From positions 69,991,362 to 70,055,361 of the forward strand of contig NC_065535.1 of assembly GCF_932294415.1 (NCBI RefSeq): a DNA stretch of 64,000 bases. Direction: 5' to 3'. This stretch comes from Quercus robur (Eukaryota; Streptophyta; Magnoliopsida; Fagales; Fagaceae). The position numbers and the translations under genes are program-made. Under the pieces are notes generated by a model. The model saw only the letters and a program-made list of their open reading frames with translations, searched no databases and was not told the origin of the DNA. How positions within the stretch are numbered: the first letter of the stretch is position 1; each line of letters begins with the position of its first letter. Positions 11,873 to 23,884 of this stretch are shown here, in pieces.

Positions 11873-12462
11873 TTATATAATATATAATGTAAAGACCTAC
11901 CAGTTGTTTTATAGCCTTCTATGGCTTATAGTCTTCAGGTATTAATAATATATATTAATATTATATAATATATAATGTCCTTTTTTTCCATCATTGTCAG
12001 GGAGACTTATGGTTTGGCTTGGACCTTGTGGTTGTGGGGACTGCTTTTTTTTTCTTCCCCCGCACCCTTTTTTACAGTTACTATACTATATTCTCGTAGT
12101 ATATACTTATAATATTTCTGGATTGTTGTTATAGTGCAAAACACAAATTATATTTTTACCCAAAAAAAAAACACAAATTATAGAAGTGGCACATTTTAAT
12201 TAGTGCCTCACTGCAAATTGCACTGATTCCACCATTTTTATTTATTTTATTTTATTCACATCATGACTCTTTATTTAGATCCCGGTCAATTTAGATTTAC
12301 AAGACAAACAACCTTTGTGCGCCGACATATGAATTCTTTTACAAGAATATCATTCCTTCTTTGGATTGTGAGTTCATTTTCTTTTCATTGTGATATACTT
12401 CCATTGTTGTCCTTCCCTCAAAAATTTACACACGTAGCTCTAACAGTGTAATTTTTGTATAT
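11873..12462. other. Host-like DNA between Helitron and copia, no gene seen
   Basis: AT-rich with TATATAA-type repeats. A 62-codon ORF at 12263-12451 shows no recognisable motif and is not annotated. Confidence 0.4.
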
Positions 12463-12646
12463 TGTTAAGAATATAAAGTGTGAGAAAGACTGAATAGTCT
12501 GTATATTGATGTGTGTATAATAATGTACAATAGAGAGCCTTATATAGGCTAGATATGTGTGCAGTACAAGTAAAAGGAGTAAATTACAAGTACAGTATAC
12601 TGGGCTAAGCCTAATGGGCTAAACTAGTCTAAGCTATACACTAACA
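12463..12646 (-). repeat. 3' LTR of copia element
   Basis: Compared with the 5' LTR it differs by C versus T at two positions (AATGTACAAT/AATGTATAAT and GCCTAAT/GCCCAAT). Next to it inside is the purine tract, on the minus strand GAGGGGGGA at 12647-12655. Confidence 0.95.
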
Positions 12647-12653
12647 TCCCCCC

Positions 12654-15600
12654 TCAAACTCGAGGTGGTAAGGAGGAAGCCAACTGGAGTTTGGATATAA
12701 TATCTCGAAGACGACCAGGCGGGTGAGTCTTGGTAAAGATATCAGCAGGCTGGTCAGTAGAGGAGATGGAGAATAACTTGAGATTTCCTTTCTTAAGATG
12801 CTGGCAAGTGATGTGGCAGTCGATCTCAATATGTTTAGTGCGTTCATGGAAGACATCATTATGAGCAATGTAGATAGCACTACGATTGTCACAATAAAGA
12901 GGAGTGGCAGTGGGCTGTGGAGCATCCATGTCAACCAAGAGCCAGCGAAGCCAAACAAGCTCACAAGTGGTGTCGGCAAGGGCACGATACTCAGCCTCAG
13001 TACTAGAACGGGAAACCACATCCTGCTTCTTACTGCGCCACGAGACCAGAGAAGTACCTAACAGGAAACAGAAACCTGTGATAGAGCATCGATCAGTCGG
13101 ATCACCTGCCCAGTCAGCATCTGAATAAGCATGAAGCTCAAGAGAAGATCGAGAGGTGTAATGCAGACCATGATAAAGTGTGCCTTTGACATATCGGAGA
13201 ATCCGAAGAACAGCAGCATAGTGGACAGAACGAGGTGCATCCATGAACTTACTAACCATACCCACAACATGTGAAATATCCGGACGAGTAACAGTGAGAT
13301 AGATCAAACTGCCAACCAACTGACGATAGCGAGTAGCATCGAATATAGGTTCACCGTCCAAGGGTGTGAGCTTTGCATTGTATTCCAAAGGAGTGGAAAC
13401 AGTCTTGTTATCAGTGACACCGGCTTTGGAGAGAAGATCAGAAGCATATTTAGCCTGGGAAAGATAGTATCCATCAGAGGATGAGGTAACCTCAAGCCCA
13501 AGAAAATAGCTGAGAGTGCCCAGATCTTTCATCTCAAAATGCTGACTAAGGAAGTTCTGAAGAAAGCGGATACCTGCAGAATCATCTCCAGTAATAATCA
13601 TATCATCAACATAAAGAAGAATAAGAGTGATACCAGCAGAGGATCTTCAAACAAAGAGAGCAGTCTCATGAGAACTCGAAGTGAAACCCTACTGAGCAAC
13701 AACTGAGCTAAACTTTTCAAACCAAGCTCAAGGAGCCTACTTGAGGCCATAAAGAGCACGGCGAAGGTGGCAAACTTGATTGCCTGAGTGTGGATAGCCA
13801 GGGGATGGTTGCATGTACACTTCTTCATGGAGGTCTCCATTGAGGAAAGCATTCTTCACATCCATTTGATAAAGAGGCCAACGGCGAACAGCAGCCACAG
13901 CAATGAGACATCTAACAGATGTAAGACGAATAACAGGAGCAAATGTTTCCTCATAGTCAATACCATACTCCTAAGTAAAGCCCTTGGCAACTAGGCGAGC
14001 CTTGTATCGTTCAACAGATCCATCAGCCTTGGTTTTGATCTTGTAAACCCACCTACAACCTACTACAGACTGACCATGAGGCAAATCAACCATATCCCAA
14101 GTGTGATTCTTATGAAGGGCATCTAGTTCTTCATTCATAGCTTGCTGCCAAAGAGGGTCAGTATAAGCCTCACGATAGGTGTGAGGTTCATAAAGAGTGG
14201 CAAGAGCAAAAGAGCAATGATAATCAGTGAGATAAGGGGGAGGAATGCTTACCCGAGTGGAACAACGAAGTTCAGGACCAATAGGAGACTCAGGAGAGGG
14301 TGGTGCCACAAGATCCAAGACAGGCGGGTCATATGCCGGAGACAGAACCGGAAATGAGTCGTCTGGAGAGGCAGTCGATGCTGAAGAATCCTCCACAAGT
14401 TCAGGATAGAGAGGGAGGAAAAGATCAGTAAAAATGGGAGACTCTGAGGAAGAAGATGTAGGAAACTGCTGAAGACTCGTGAAAGGACGTTGTTCCCAAA
14501 ACTCAACATGACGGGAGATACGAAGGCGATGAGAAATGGGATCATAGCAGCGAAACCCTTTTTGAGACACACCATAACCAAGGAAACAACATAGACGAGT
14601 ACGAGGTTGGAGTTTTGTTCGTTCATGAGGAGGAAAAGAAACAAAGCAAGCACAACTAAAAACCCGAAGAGAGGAGTAGTCAGGAGTTTGACCATAGAGA
14701 AGCTCAAATGGTGATTTGTTGTGTGTAGTTGGTGAAGGAATACGATTAATGGTGTGCACAGCAGTGAGTGCGGCCTCACCCCAAAAGCGCTCAGGAAGAG
14801 AGGCAGAAATGAAAAAGGTGCGGACAACATCAAGAATGTGACGATGTTTTCGTTCTGCACGACCATTTTGTTGAGAGGTGTAAGGACAAGACCGCTGAGG
14901 GAGAGTACCATGTCTGTCTAAAAAGGATAAGAAAGATTTATCATTATATTCTTGAGTATTATCTGATCGAAAGACTTTAACGGTGCAATTGAACTGTGTT
15001 TCAATCATTTTATGAAATGTTTGGTAAATAGACACAAGTTCAGACCTATGGTGAAGCAGATAAATCCAAGTATACCGAGAAAAATCATCCACAAATATGA
15101 CAAAATATTTAGATCCCCCCTCAGTGGGAACAGATGCAGGACCCCAAATATCAGAATGTATAAGATCAAAAGGGGCAAAAGAAAAGGAGTCACTTTCATT
15201 AAAGGACAATTTTGTTTGTTTGCCAAAATGACAGGAAGTACAATCAAATTTTTGAAACTGAACTAAACCTAAATGACCTTGAGAAGCTAATAATTGAAGA
15301 CGAGATAAGGATAGATGACCAAGACGAGCATGCCATAGATCAGGTGAGGAGGTGGCAGTGGTAGCAGCTGCAGAAACAACTTGTGAAGGAATCTTCAAGT
15401 CATGAACCTCAAACATGCGACCAACCTTACGGCCTGTCCCAAGCACTTGACCCGTCCGGGGATCCTGCACATCCACACCATGATTAGTAAATGGAAGATC
15501 TACACCGAATTCGCAAAGTTAACCAACAGAAAGCAAATTGAGGGATAACTTTGGAATATGAAAAGTGTCACTAAGGGATAAACAAGGAGAAGAGATTGTT

Positions 15601-16787
15601 CCTTTATTTCTAACAGGCATAGGAGTTCCATCAGCAGTGTAAATGGTGATTGGATGTTCTAAGGGTGCCTTATCAGAAAATTGGGATTCATCAGGAGTCA
15701 TATGGTTACAACATGCAGTATCAAAAAACCAAGGTTGTTTACCTGATGTGACAGAAAGGGCAGTGGAAGTGCGGGATAAAACCTGTTGAATAACTGCCTC
15801 AATATCAGCCGTAGTAAGTGAGTAAGCCAAAGATGGACCTGTAGGAACCGATGGATCTGAAGGACATACAGCAGTTGCCTGAGGAAGAGAAGCTTTATTC
15901 TGCTCTTGCACAAATTTTTGTAGCTTATGACAAACAGAGATGTCATGGCCTTTGGCACGGCAAAACTTGCAGTGAGTACCTTTGGAAGACTGAGAGGTGG
16001 GACGCCCGAACTTTATTCGCGGAGGAGCAGTGAATGCAACAATGGGAGGCTGTGGTGAGGGTGTAGCCAATACATGATCAGATGATGTCATGTGATAAGT
16101 AGGCCGACAATTCTCCTCAGAAATGAGCTCATTTACTGCAGCATCAAGAGAAGGAGTAGGAGACCGGCTAAGTAGAGAACCCCTAGTAGGCTCAAAATCC
16201 TCACGTAAACCCATCATGAAGTGCATAAATCTACGGCGATCCCGATATTTGACAAAGAGCTCAACGTCCTTAGAACATACCAGTGGAGGATCTGCAGCAG
16301 AGAGTTGTTCCCACATAGTAGAAGTCTGAGAATAAAAATCAGAAATAGACTGACCTGTCTCTTGGCGCATTTGATAAAACTTTGATTCAATGTGAAACTC
16401 CAAGCTTGAATCATTAGTGCAGTTATAACGATCGGCCAAAAATTTCCAAGCAGCCTCAGCAGTTTCAAGACGAGGAAGAAGATTATGAATGGAGGGAATA
16501 GAGGTATTGATAAACCAAGATAAGATCTTACTCTGAATACTCTCCCATTCCTCTAAACGTTCTTCATAATCATCTGTTGTAACAGCAGTCTTGGAAGACT
16601 CTTCAGCAGCTGTGGCTTTGGACTTAGGGTCTGGTACTGGCTTAGGAATTGAACCAGTCACATATCTCCACATTTTACGACCCTTGAGAAAGACGGTCAT
16701 ATTCTGAGACCATGCATGATAGCTAGTAGGACCATCCAATATGATGGTGATAGGACGTATGATATCCCGTTCACTTTGTTGAGCCAT
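12654..16787 (-). pseudogene. copia gag-pol, single frame broken by six stops
   Basis: One uninterrupted reading frame apart from six nonsense codons; no frameshift. Start chosen at 16787 (MAQQSERD), 20 codons inside a longer open stretch. Gag carries a zinc knuckle CKFCRAKGHDISVC (CX2CX4HX4C). The protease region has FFDTACCNHM, an atypical form of the D-S/T-G site. Integrase shows the HHCC finger (HARLGHL ... CTSCHFGK) and D-D-E context (HSDIWGP, FRSDN, NGRAERKH). RT has YVDD and RNase H has STEAEYRAL. Stops at 15519-15521, 13971-13973, 13737-13739, 13728-13730, 13689-13691 and 13647-13649. Five or six are explained by C-to-T change of CAA, CAG or CGA. It would have encoded the polyprotein for retrotransposition. 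Confidence 0.93.
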
Positions 16788-17456
16788 AATGAAGAAAATG
16801 ACCAAAAAGTGAGATTTAGATACCTCAAATGCAGAAACGGAGCCCAAAATCAGAATCTACGCGAAAAACTGAGCAAGACAGGTCCTGTTGAAAAATTTTG
16901 ACTTAGTCAACAGTCAACGGTCAAAGTCAACAGTCAAGTCAAAGTCAACGGTCAAGTCTGGTCAAGTCAACGAATGACATGTGCTGACGTGGCAGTGTGA
17001 CGTCACACTAAGGCTGACGTGGCAGTCCGTGAAACGAAGCTGGCGCGTGGGGCGCGTGTGAGCACGTGTGGCACGTGGGGCGCGTGTGAGCGCGTGTGGC
17101 GCGTGGAGGACGTCTAGTCTAGTGCGTGGGGCGCGTGAGTGAGAGTGACTGCGCGTGGCGGCGCGTGGAGTGCGTGCTCATTAGGCAAAAACTTCAGGCG
17201 ACGCGTGGAGGCGCGTGTGAAGTGGTTTCTGGCCATTCTTGGTTAGGTTTTGCTCGGGATTGTCTGTTCTGTCACTCAATGCCTTTGCTTTGACAGTTGG
17301 ATGAGCAGAACAATGAGATCCGAGAGTTGCTGGGACTGTGGGCGTGACGACGGTGACTCGCTTCTAACAGTAGCTACTGGATGAAGGCGAGAGCAGCGGA
17401 AGAACGCCAGAGATGTCCACAAGAACCAGAAAGTCAAAGGAATGGCTCTGATACCA
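16788..17456 (-). other. copia 5' leader with primer-binding site
   Basis: Minus-strand leader of 669 nt between the 5' LTR and gag. The primer site TGGTATCAGAGCCATT (17441-17456) matches the plant initiator-Met tRNA 3' end class used by copia elements. The leader includes a GC-rich stretch of short GCGCGTG-type repeats (about 17035-17215) and a WRKY-type motif array, listed separately. Confidence 0.85.
16906..16970 (-). promoter_or_regulatory. Array of ten W-box-like TTGAC cores
   Basis: Within 65 bp I count ten GTCAA pentamers on the plus strand, i.e. ten TTGAC cores on the sense strand of the element, all followed by C or T. TTGACY is the W-box core bound by WRKY factors. Location in the transcribed leader, downstream of the LTR, is unusual; enhancer function is an inference. 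Confidence 0.55.
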
Positions 17457-17640
17457 TGTTAAGAATATAAAGTGTGAGAAAGACTGAATAGTCTGTATAT
17501 TGATGTGTGTATAATAATGTATAATAGAGAGCCTTATATAGGCTAGATATGTGTGCAGTACAAGTAAAAGGAGTAAATTACAAGTACAGTATACTGGGCT
17601 AAGCCCAATGGGCTAAACTAGTCTAAGCTATACACTAACA
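17457..17640 (-). repeat. 5' LTR of copia element
   Basis: 184 bp, TG...CA ends. A TATATAGG motif (antisense CCTATATAAGG) lies mid-LTR and is a plausible TATA box for element transcription. Confidence 0.95.
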
Positions 17641-19307
17641 TAAATTTGAATTGAACCAGAAATGCTTCTTCCGTCAATTCTTCAATTCAGTAGCCATAGT
17701 TGACTACCTCACTCTACGCCACAGTTTTATCTCGGTTAGTTTCTCCTTCTATTTTTCTAAATTACAGTTTTCATCCTAGATAGTCATTATTTAGGACTAT
17801 AAATTAATTAAGTCATTCATAAATAGTTTGCACTTTGTTCAATAAAAAGCTCATTCAAATTTATTTGTTTATAAACAAGCCAAGTTTGTGCCTTGATTTT
17901 AGACTTGTTTGATAAATGAGTGAAGCTCAAGCTAAAAAAATTATTTATGAACAAAGGGTTCAATAAAAAAACAAGTCAAGTTTAGGTTCGTGGACTTAGT
18001 AATAACTAATAAGCTTGATAATGATATGAACTTGGTAATAAGTTTGATATAGACTTGAAAAAAAAAAAAAAAACACTCATATTTTACTAATAATTTAATT
18101 AATTGGAAGCTGGGACCACTCATTCAAACCAAAAGGACTTAATAATGTGTTTATGTTAAATCTTGAGTTCAAAAACTCAATATAAATATTGGGTTTAAGT
18201 TTAAGCTAGGCTTGACTAATGAATTAGGCCAAGCCAAGTTTAGTGTTTTGTACCTTTTAACGAGCTCAAGCTCAAGCATTGTTTATAGACTTGATTTAAG
18301 ATCAAGCGAAATTTGAACATTCAATACTTAACAAAACTCAACTCATTTATAGCCTTAATTATTATATTATATAATTCACGATTCTTAGCAAAATCATGTT
18401 GAGTTTATTGAGAATAGTGTAATTTCTTTACCAAGCTGCAAGCCTGCAATAAACAAAAATGTCTTAAAGATGTTAGAATTTATAATAATAAAAAAATTAG
18501 TAAACACAATATTTTAAATTAACTAGAAATTGGAATATACTATTTTCAATTCTGCCTTTTTCATTCTTTTTTTATTTTTTTCTGCTTGCCAAGTCTAACA
18601 AATTTTTGTGAGTTTTAGCTAGTTGAATTAGTAAGGTATTTTGTCGTCAAATAAAAAATCTAGGATTCAAAACTCTATCTATACCAAAATCAATTAATAT
18701 TTTTAACCTTATAATAAAAAAAAAAAATCATTATAAAACGTATCTAAAAAAAATGAATAAAAAAGTGCAGCGAACTTTGATATGCATGCTCAATAGACCA
18801 ATCAAACCCCATTTGGTCCAAATCCAAAATGATGGGGTGATCCGTAGTAGGTAAATAAATATATTCAAAACTTGTAATGCAGTTTCTTATAGTTGTGACA
18901 TCTTACAATGTTTAATAGCGGATTTTGATGCATTGTAGATAGTGCTAGCTCTTGGAACCAAACTCGAAGTAATTGTAGCGAAAATGGCTATTGAACTCAA
19001 AAATCAGACTCACGTAATCAAAGGAGCACCTATGGTGCAACCCAATGACAATCTCTTCTGATTCAATCACCCAAAATTTGTCCCAACCCTTTTACATTTT
19101 ACTTTGTTTATGGTAATATATTCCTCCTCATACTTAAATCAAAATATGTTAAATAATCTTCTTACTCTAGGTAATTGCTAAAATGAACTAACTAACTGTT
19201 TTAATTTATCCTTCTTTTTCTAGAATGCATTTGAGATTTCTTTGTTTGCTTGGGTCACAGTATGGCTTCCTTTTGGTCTTATTCCATTTGCATTGGATAT
19301 ATATATG
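17641..19307. other. AT-rich unassigned DNA
   Basis: No convincing coding sequence. Contains many degenerate AAGCTCAAGCT / CAAGCC-type motifs at 17840-18330 that suggest an old repeat. Nothing more specific can be supported. Confidence 0.4.
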
Positions 19308-19550
19308 GGTCTGTTTAGATAGAACTTATTTTGCTGAAACTGAAAACACTGTAGCAAAATAATTTTTAAATGTGTGAATAGTGTTGTGGGACCCATTTTT
19401 AATGAAAAAGTGGAGTTTGTGGGATCCATAAACAGTGCACAAGTGCACTGTTCACAAAGAACGGGTCAATCATTGCGGCTGAAAAGGAAAAAAAAAAAAA
19501 AATGAGGAAACACAAACGCAGCACTAATAAGTGCTATCCAAACTAGCACA
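19308..19550. mobile_element. Small MITE with GTTTGGATA-type termini
   Basis: Left end GGGTCTGTTTAGATAGAACT and right end ...AGTGCTATCCAAACTAGCAC are imperfect inverse complements (about 11 of 15 at the tips). The interior has GTGGGACCC and a self-complementary AGTGCACAAGTGCACT. A hAT-type MITE is likely, but no clear 8-bp duplication was found. Confidence 0.55.
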
Positions 19551-20116
19551 TAGTCAAGTAATTGTGCACTCATTGAACAAGTTCATCTTTCTTTTACTTT
19601 TCAGTTACAATATGGAATAAAGTCTTGCTACCATGAAAGCCTTGAAATTCTCGTTATCCGGATAGTATTAGCGTACGTGATCAATTTCTTTCCCTCTTCT
19701 TTTGTTTCCCCAATTAAGTAATTTCTTTATTTTCTCATCACCACCATCCAAGAAATTTCTAAGATTCACATTTATATGTATTTCCATGCAATTTAATTCA
19801 ATAAGGTTAAGGATACAAAATTTTTCATTACTGTTGAGATGATATGCTATAATGGATTGTGATTGATCAACGTAAAAGCGATATTACTCTAATTATAATG
19901 TCTACTGGGTGCTTTACCTCCCTTTAGAGAGCTTTTGGGTGCCATACATAATACACTTAGTGGGTGTGATACTCTTATTGCTATTGGCTTAAATTGTCTG
20001 TATTTTTAGACAGAAAAGACAGACTGATTTTAATTGGCATATATTAGATGATTGTAGTACATTTGGCCAAGGAAAAAAAAAAAAAAAAAAAAACAACAAC
20101 AACAACAACAACAAAA

Positions 20117-20381
20117 GGGCTATAGCCGCGTTTTAAAAGCTATAGCCACTTTTTATAAATGCGGCTAAAGTATGTCCTATAGCTGCGTTTCTAAAAACAC
20201 AACTATTGATCCTAGCCTATAGCTGCATTTGTAAAAATGCAGCTATAAACCCCTAAGGCCTATAGTTACGGGCTTTAGGCCATGGTTGAAAATGCGGCTA
20301 TAGGCTGAATTGTCCTATAGCACGTTTTCAGGAGCTATAGACACGTTTTAAAAATGCAACTGTAGGACTTTTTTTGTAGTG
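20117..20381. repeat. Right CACTA subterminal repeat block
   Basis: Repeated CTATAGC-GCGTTTT and AAAATGCGGCTATAGG units run up to the terminal TTTTTTTGTAGTG. An (AAC)n run at about 20092-20114 precedes it. Mirror-image organisation of the left block supports a single element. Confidence 0.7.
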
Positions 20382-20719
20382 AAAAAACAAAAACAAAAAA
20401 CTCAAATCTATAGAGAGAAAAAATTGACCACAACCACCACCATAAGGGCCACCACCCACTGTTACGCCAACGTCCACCCACCCAGACGACAACTTGGCTA
20501 AGGTTTGACATGGCTTATACGTTTTATCCTCTAAAAATGTTTGATTCATTTTTAATTTAAATTCTTTTATATATATATAGTTTGGTCAAATTTGATTAGT
20601 GGGTTTGATTTTTTTGTGGGTGAAAATAAATCCTAAGTTGAGTAGAGTTGAAACCATAAATTCCGAGCAGAGACAAGGAGATAGAGAGTTGGAGTTCCAT
20701 AGCAAAAAGTCATCAATAT

Positions 20720-21539
20720 TGTGGGGATAAGGGAGCCGAGTAGGAATATTGGGCCGTGGGCCGCACCCGAGGATGCAAAGGAGCCCGAGGATGATCAAAC
20801 AGTAAAAAAAGCATGTAGGTTGATGGACCAAGGACAAAGGCCAATAACAACAAACAAGTGATGTCTCCCGAGGAGCCAAACTTCCTCGGGAGGCGGTGTG
20901 GGAGTCTGGAGCCTAACCACCTAGAGAATACCATGCAAGAGGCAACCATACTTTGGAAGATAAGCTTCAAAGAAAAGAGTATTAAGAAATATTTGAGAAG
21001 AAGGCTGCCACCACCACATTAAATGTTCTGCACCTAACCAATTGGCCACATTTATGTGGAAATGACGCTTGAACAGTAATATTCAGCCTTACAACTACAC
21101 ACAAATTTTCAAGGAAGGCTCTGATGGGACAAGCATCCAAGAGATCATCTACATATAGTCAACAGGTGGAAGGCTAGAATTGAAAAGAATAGGACTATAG
21201 AAGGAAAAGGCTCCCATGAGAAATGGCGCATGAAAAAGGGAGAGAAAAAAACAAAGAACTCTTTGTACTTAAAATTTATAATAATAATAAAAAAAATAAT
21301 AAAAAAAAAGCTTGAGTTAATATAAGAACACTCCCTCCTCGGACTTGACCGAGGATTGTAATTCCATTCAAGTTGTGTTTTCTTATCCTTCTAATATGAT
21401 TCCAATCTGTCATGGTCTGTACTTGACTTACTGAGTTTCTTACTTATAAAATCTACTCTCTATGACAAATATATTGATTTGGGCTCGTTGGGTCATTGTC
21501 CACATCCGTTGGTTTGAGGGTCTCACTTCAATCCTTACA
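20720..21539 (+). mobile_element. Solo LTR with perfect 5-bp TSD
   Basis: Starts TGTGGGGATAAGGGAGCC and ends CAATCCTTACA; terminal TGTGGGG/CCTTACA are near inverse complements. AATAT flanks both sides (20715-20719 and 21540-21544). At 820 bp with no internal domain, this is the product of LTR-LTR recombination. Short antisense ORFs at 20586-20970 lie within it and are not genes. Confidence 0.88.
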
Positions 21540-21544
21540 AATAT

Positions 21545-22519
21545 TATTCAATAAAGATGGTAGGAAGAGAGGTTCGAGAATACACCAATCATACTGACTC
21601 TAACATTATTCAATAAAAGGTTATTTTTCTATTTCAGCTTCTCATTTTTTTGTAGTAGTGTAATATTATGTCAGTTGTGTGATTTTTACAAAAGGCTATG
21701 CTTCTTTAGATGTGGACACTTCATCCTTTAGAGGTTATTTAGAATGATGCGTTGACTAAGAATTTTGCATTTGTTGCAATTATAGATAACTTTTAATTGT
21801 CACTAGAAAATTCATTGGTTAACTCAGAACTGGTAAATAATTTGGTAGTAGAGCAGCCTTTTGGTCCTCTACCTGTAACAGCCAGCTCAATGGTTTGTAT
21901 ATAGTCATGTTTGGAGATATAAAACGTAATGCTGTGTTGTAAAGAAAGGGAAGGGTGGAAACTGGGTTGTAACCAAAAAATATTTCATTCTTTTATTAAT
22001 CGCACTTCAAAGAAAAAAAGAAATAAAAAATTAATTAAAGGTTGGAGCTTTGTTATTTTGATGTGGATCAAAGCAACCATTGCTGACTTCAGTGGTCCAT
22101 TTTGAGCACTTGCAAACCTGAAATTGAGATTTAGCGAACCTGCCCTCGAACTGTCTTCTTAAAGCTTTCTTTGAAGGATAGTAAAAAAATGAGGAAGACA
22201 TATAAGTAAATAAAAATGCAAGCAAATTAACAGTACAAGTAGTTACACCAATAAAAAAAATAAAAAGAGAACTCTTATTTGGGGAAAACAGTGATCAATT
22301 TTGTTGTGAACGTGTTTTTGATCACCTAATGATTGCATATTCACCAATCTCTATCAATATAGATTTGCAATTCTTGGTTGAATTTTCTGTTGTAAGTCTC
22401 ATCACAGACCTAAGTACTTCTATGATTGGAAAATGCATAAATCTCATAGACAAATGTATAAAACCCCAAATTGGAAAAAATGAAAAGTATTGACATTTAA
22501 AAAAAAAAAAAAAAAAAAA
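21545..22519. other. Unassigned intergenic DNA
   Basis: No domain-bearing ORF, tRNA or clear repeat boundary. A 20-A run ends it near 22519. Confidence 0.4.
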
Positions 22520-23870
22520 CACCGTTTTGATTCCTGTATTTTGAGGTCATAGTTAATTTGGTCCTTACATTTTGGTAACAATCAATTTAATTCCTGTTAG
22601 TTTCAACTTGCAATTAAATTAGTCTCTTACTGTTATATCACTAACAGAAAATGCCTACGTGACAAGTAGTATGCATCATTGGCGCACGTGTGGCTAATAA
22701 AATATTAAAAAATTATTTAATTGCCACTTAAAAAAAAGCCACATTATCCACTTTAATAATAAAAAAATCCACGTCAGAAAGGAAAAAAATTGTAAGATCG
22801 ATGAGAAGTTTCTCTCTTTTGTTTTTTAAAGCCATCAAGCTTTTCTTGCACTTTCTTGTTAGCCAAACACAACAACCCGTAAATACAAAAATCAATCTCA
22901 ACCTAGAAAATTCACCATAACCCAATTTTGTAAACCAAGCCAGACTCAAATACCTCAGAATCAATACTAGTACCTAAAAGTAAAACCCACAGCATAAAAG
23001 AAATTCATCATCTGGCTTAGGCACTTACACCAAGCCAAAACCCAAAATCACTTTCCTTTTCCGCACTAACTTCGATCTCTCTGTCGCTACCTTATGGGAA
23101 TCCCACATAGCTGATTCCTTCAAGTTAGATTCGGAGGCGCGTGAGGTTGAAGGCTTTACGGTGACGAGATCACCCAGTAGTTGGGAGGTCTGTGACTGTG
23201 AGAGGGCTATGATGGGACCTTGGGCCATGGTAGCTCATGGCGGCACACAGATTGCAGAGGTGGCGAGGTTGATTGTTCGGGTCGTCGATGGTTGTCAAAT
23301 AGAAACTTATGATTTCAAAATTTTAAGGGTTTCAGTTTTTTTTAAAAAAAAATTAATTTGAGATAGTTATTGTTGGTATAAGTAAGGAAAAATTGTTTAA
23401 TAATAACCTTCTGTTTATGAATTGTGAATTAATCAATTGATTTTGTTAGTGTAAAATGAGGAGCAGTCGTTGAGTACTGTATGATTGTCCGTGTTCATGT
23501 GACATGGGATTTGCTCCTTTTGTGTTGCTGAATTCATATTCGAAGGGTTAGTAAGTGATAATGTTAAGTCTTATTCTGAGTCTGAGATAATGAAAGCATT
23601 TTCTGGGTATAGCTTGATTTTTGTGTTTTCGGTTCCTCAGTTTGGCTAACAATAAAGTCCAAGAAGAGCTTGATAATTTGTTTTTAAAAGATAATCCTTT
23701 CAAAAAAAAATTTATGTGGATTTTTTTATTCTTTAAAATTGCTGCTGTGGCTCTTTAAGTAGCAATTAAATATTATTTTAATATTTTTATTAGCCAGATG
23801 TAGTATATCATTTACCATGTAAGTATTTTACCCTTTTATCATGTAAGTATTTTACATTAATGAATTGTTG
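22520..23870. mobile_element. Element with long degenerate inverted repeats (MULE-like)
   Basis: 22681-22785 and 23697-23810 are inverse complements over about 100 bp (GTGGATTTTTTTATT, GTGGCTxTTTAAGTxGCAATTAAATA, TTTTATTAGCCA). The left outer part has GGTCCTTACATTTTGGTAAC, the kind of end seen in plant MULEs; its right counterpart is lost. A GC-richer core at about 23080-23300 could be captured gene sequence, but I recognise no protein. Exact ends and duplication are not found. Confidence 0.45.
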
Positions 23871-23884
23871 CCTAGTCCCTTCCG

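Larger units (their letters stand above)
12463..17640 (-). mobile_element. Complete Ty1/copia retrotransposon, antisense, recent
   Basis: Two 184-bp LTRs (12463-12646 and 17457-17640) bound a 4.8-kb interior with, on the minus strand, a tRNA-Met-type primer site, a leader, one gag-pol frame and a purine tract. LTRs begin TGTTAAGAATA and end ACTAACA. I count two differences between them, both C/T. Flanks are TATAT and TAAAT (4 of 5). Gene order gag, protease, integrase, RT, RNase H is Ty1/copia. Coding capacity is lost only through nonsense codons. It lies within the putative CACTA element. Confidence 0.95.
5821..20381. mobile_element. Probable giant non-autonomous CACTA (En/Spm) element with nested insertions
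   Basis: The left end reads CACTACAAAAAACGCG at 5821. The right end reads TTTTTTTGTAGTG at 20369-20381, its inverse complement. Each end carries a block of inverted subterminal repeats built on GCTATAGC-GCGTTTTT (left 5821 to about 6150; right about 20117-20381). Flanks are AAA on both sides, consistent with a 3-bp CACTA duplication but weak in A-rich DNA. Neither block has its own second terminus, which argues against two small MITEs. No transposase ORF is visible. Removing the Helitron, copia and solo LTR leaves roughly 5.5 kb. Two independent truncated elements remain possible. Confidence 0.55.
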
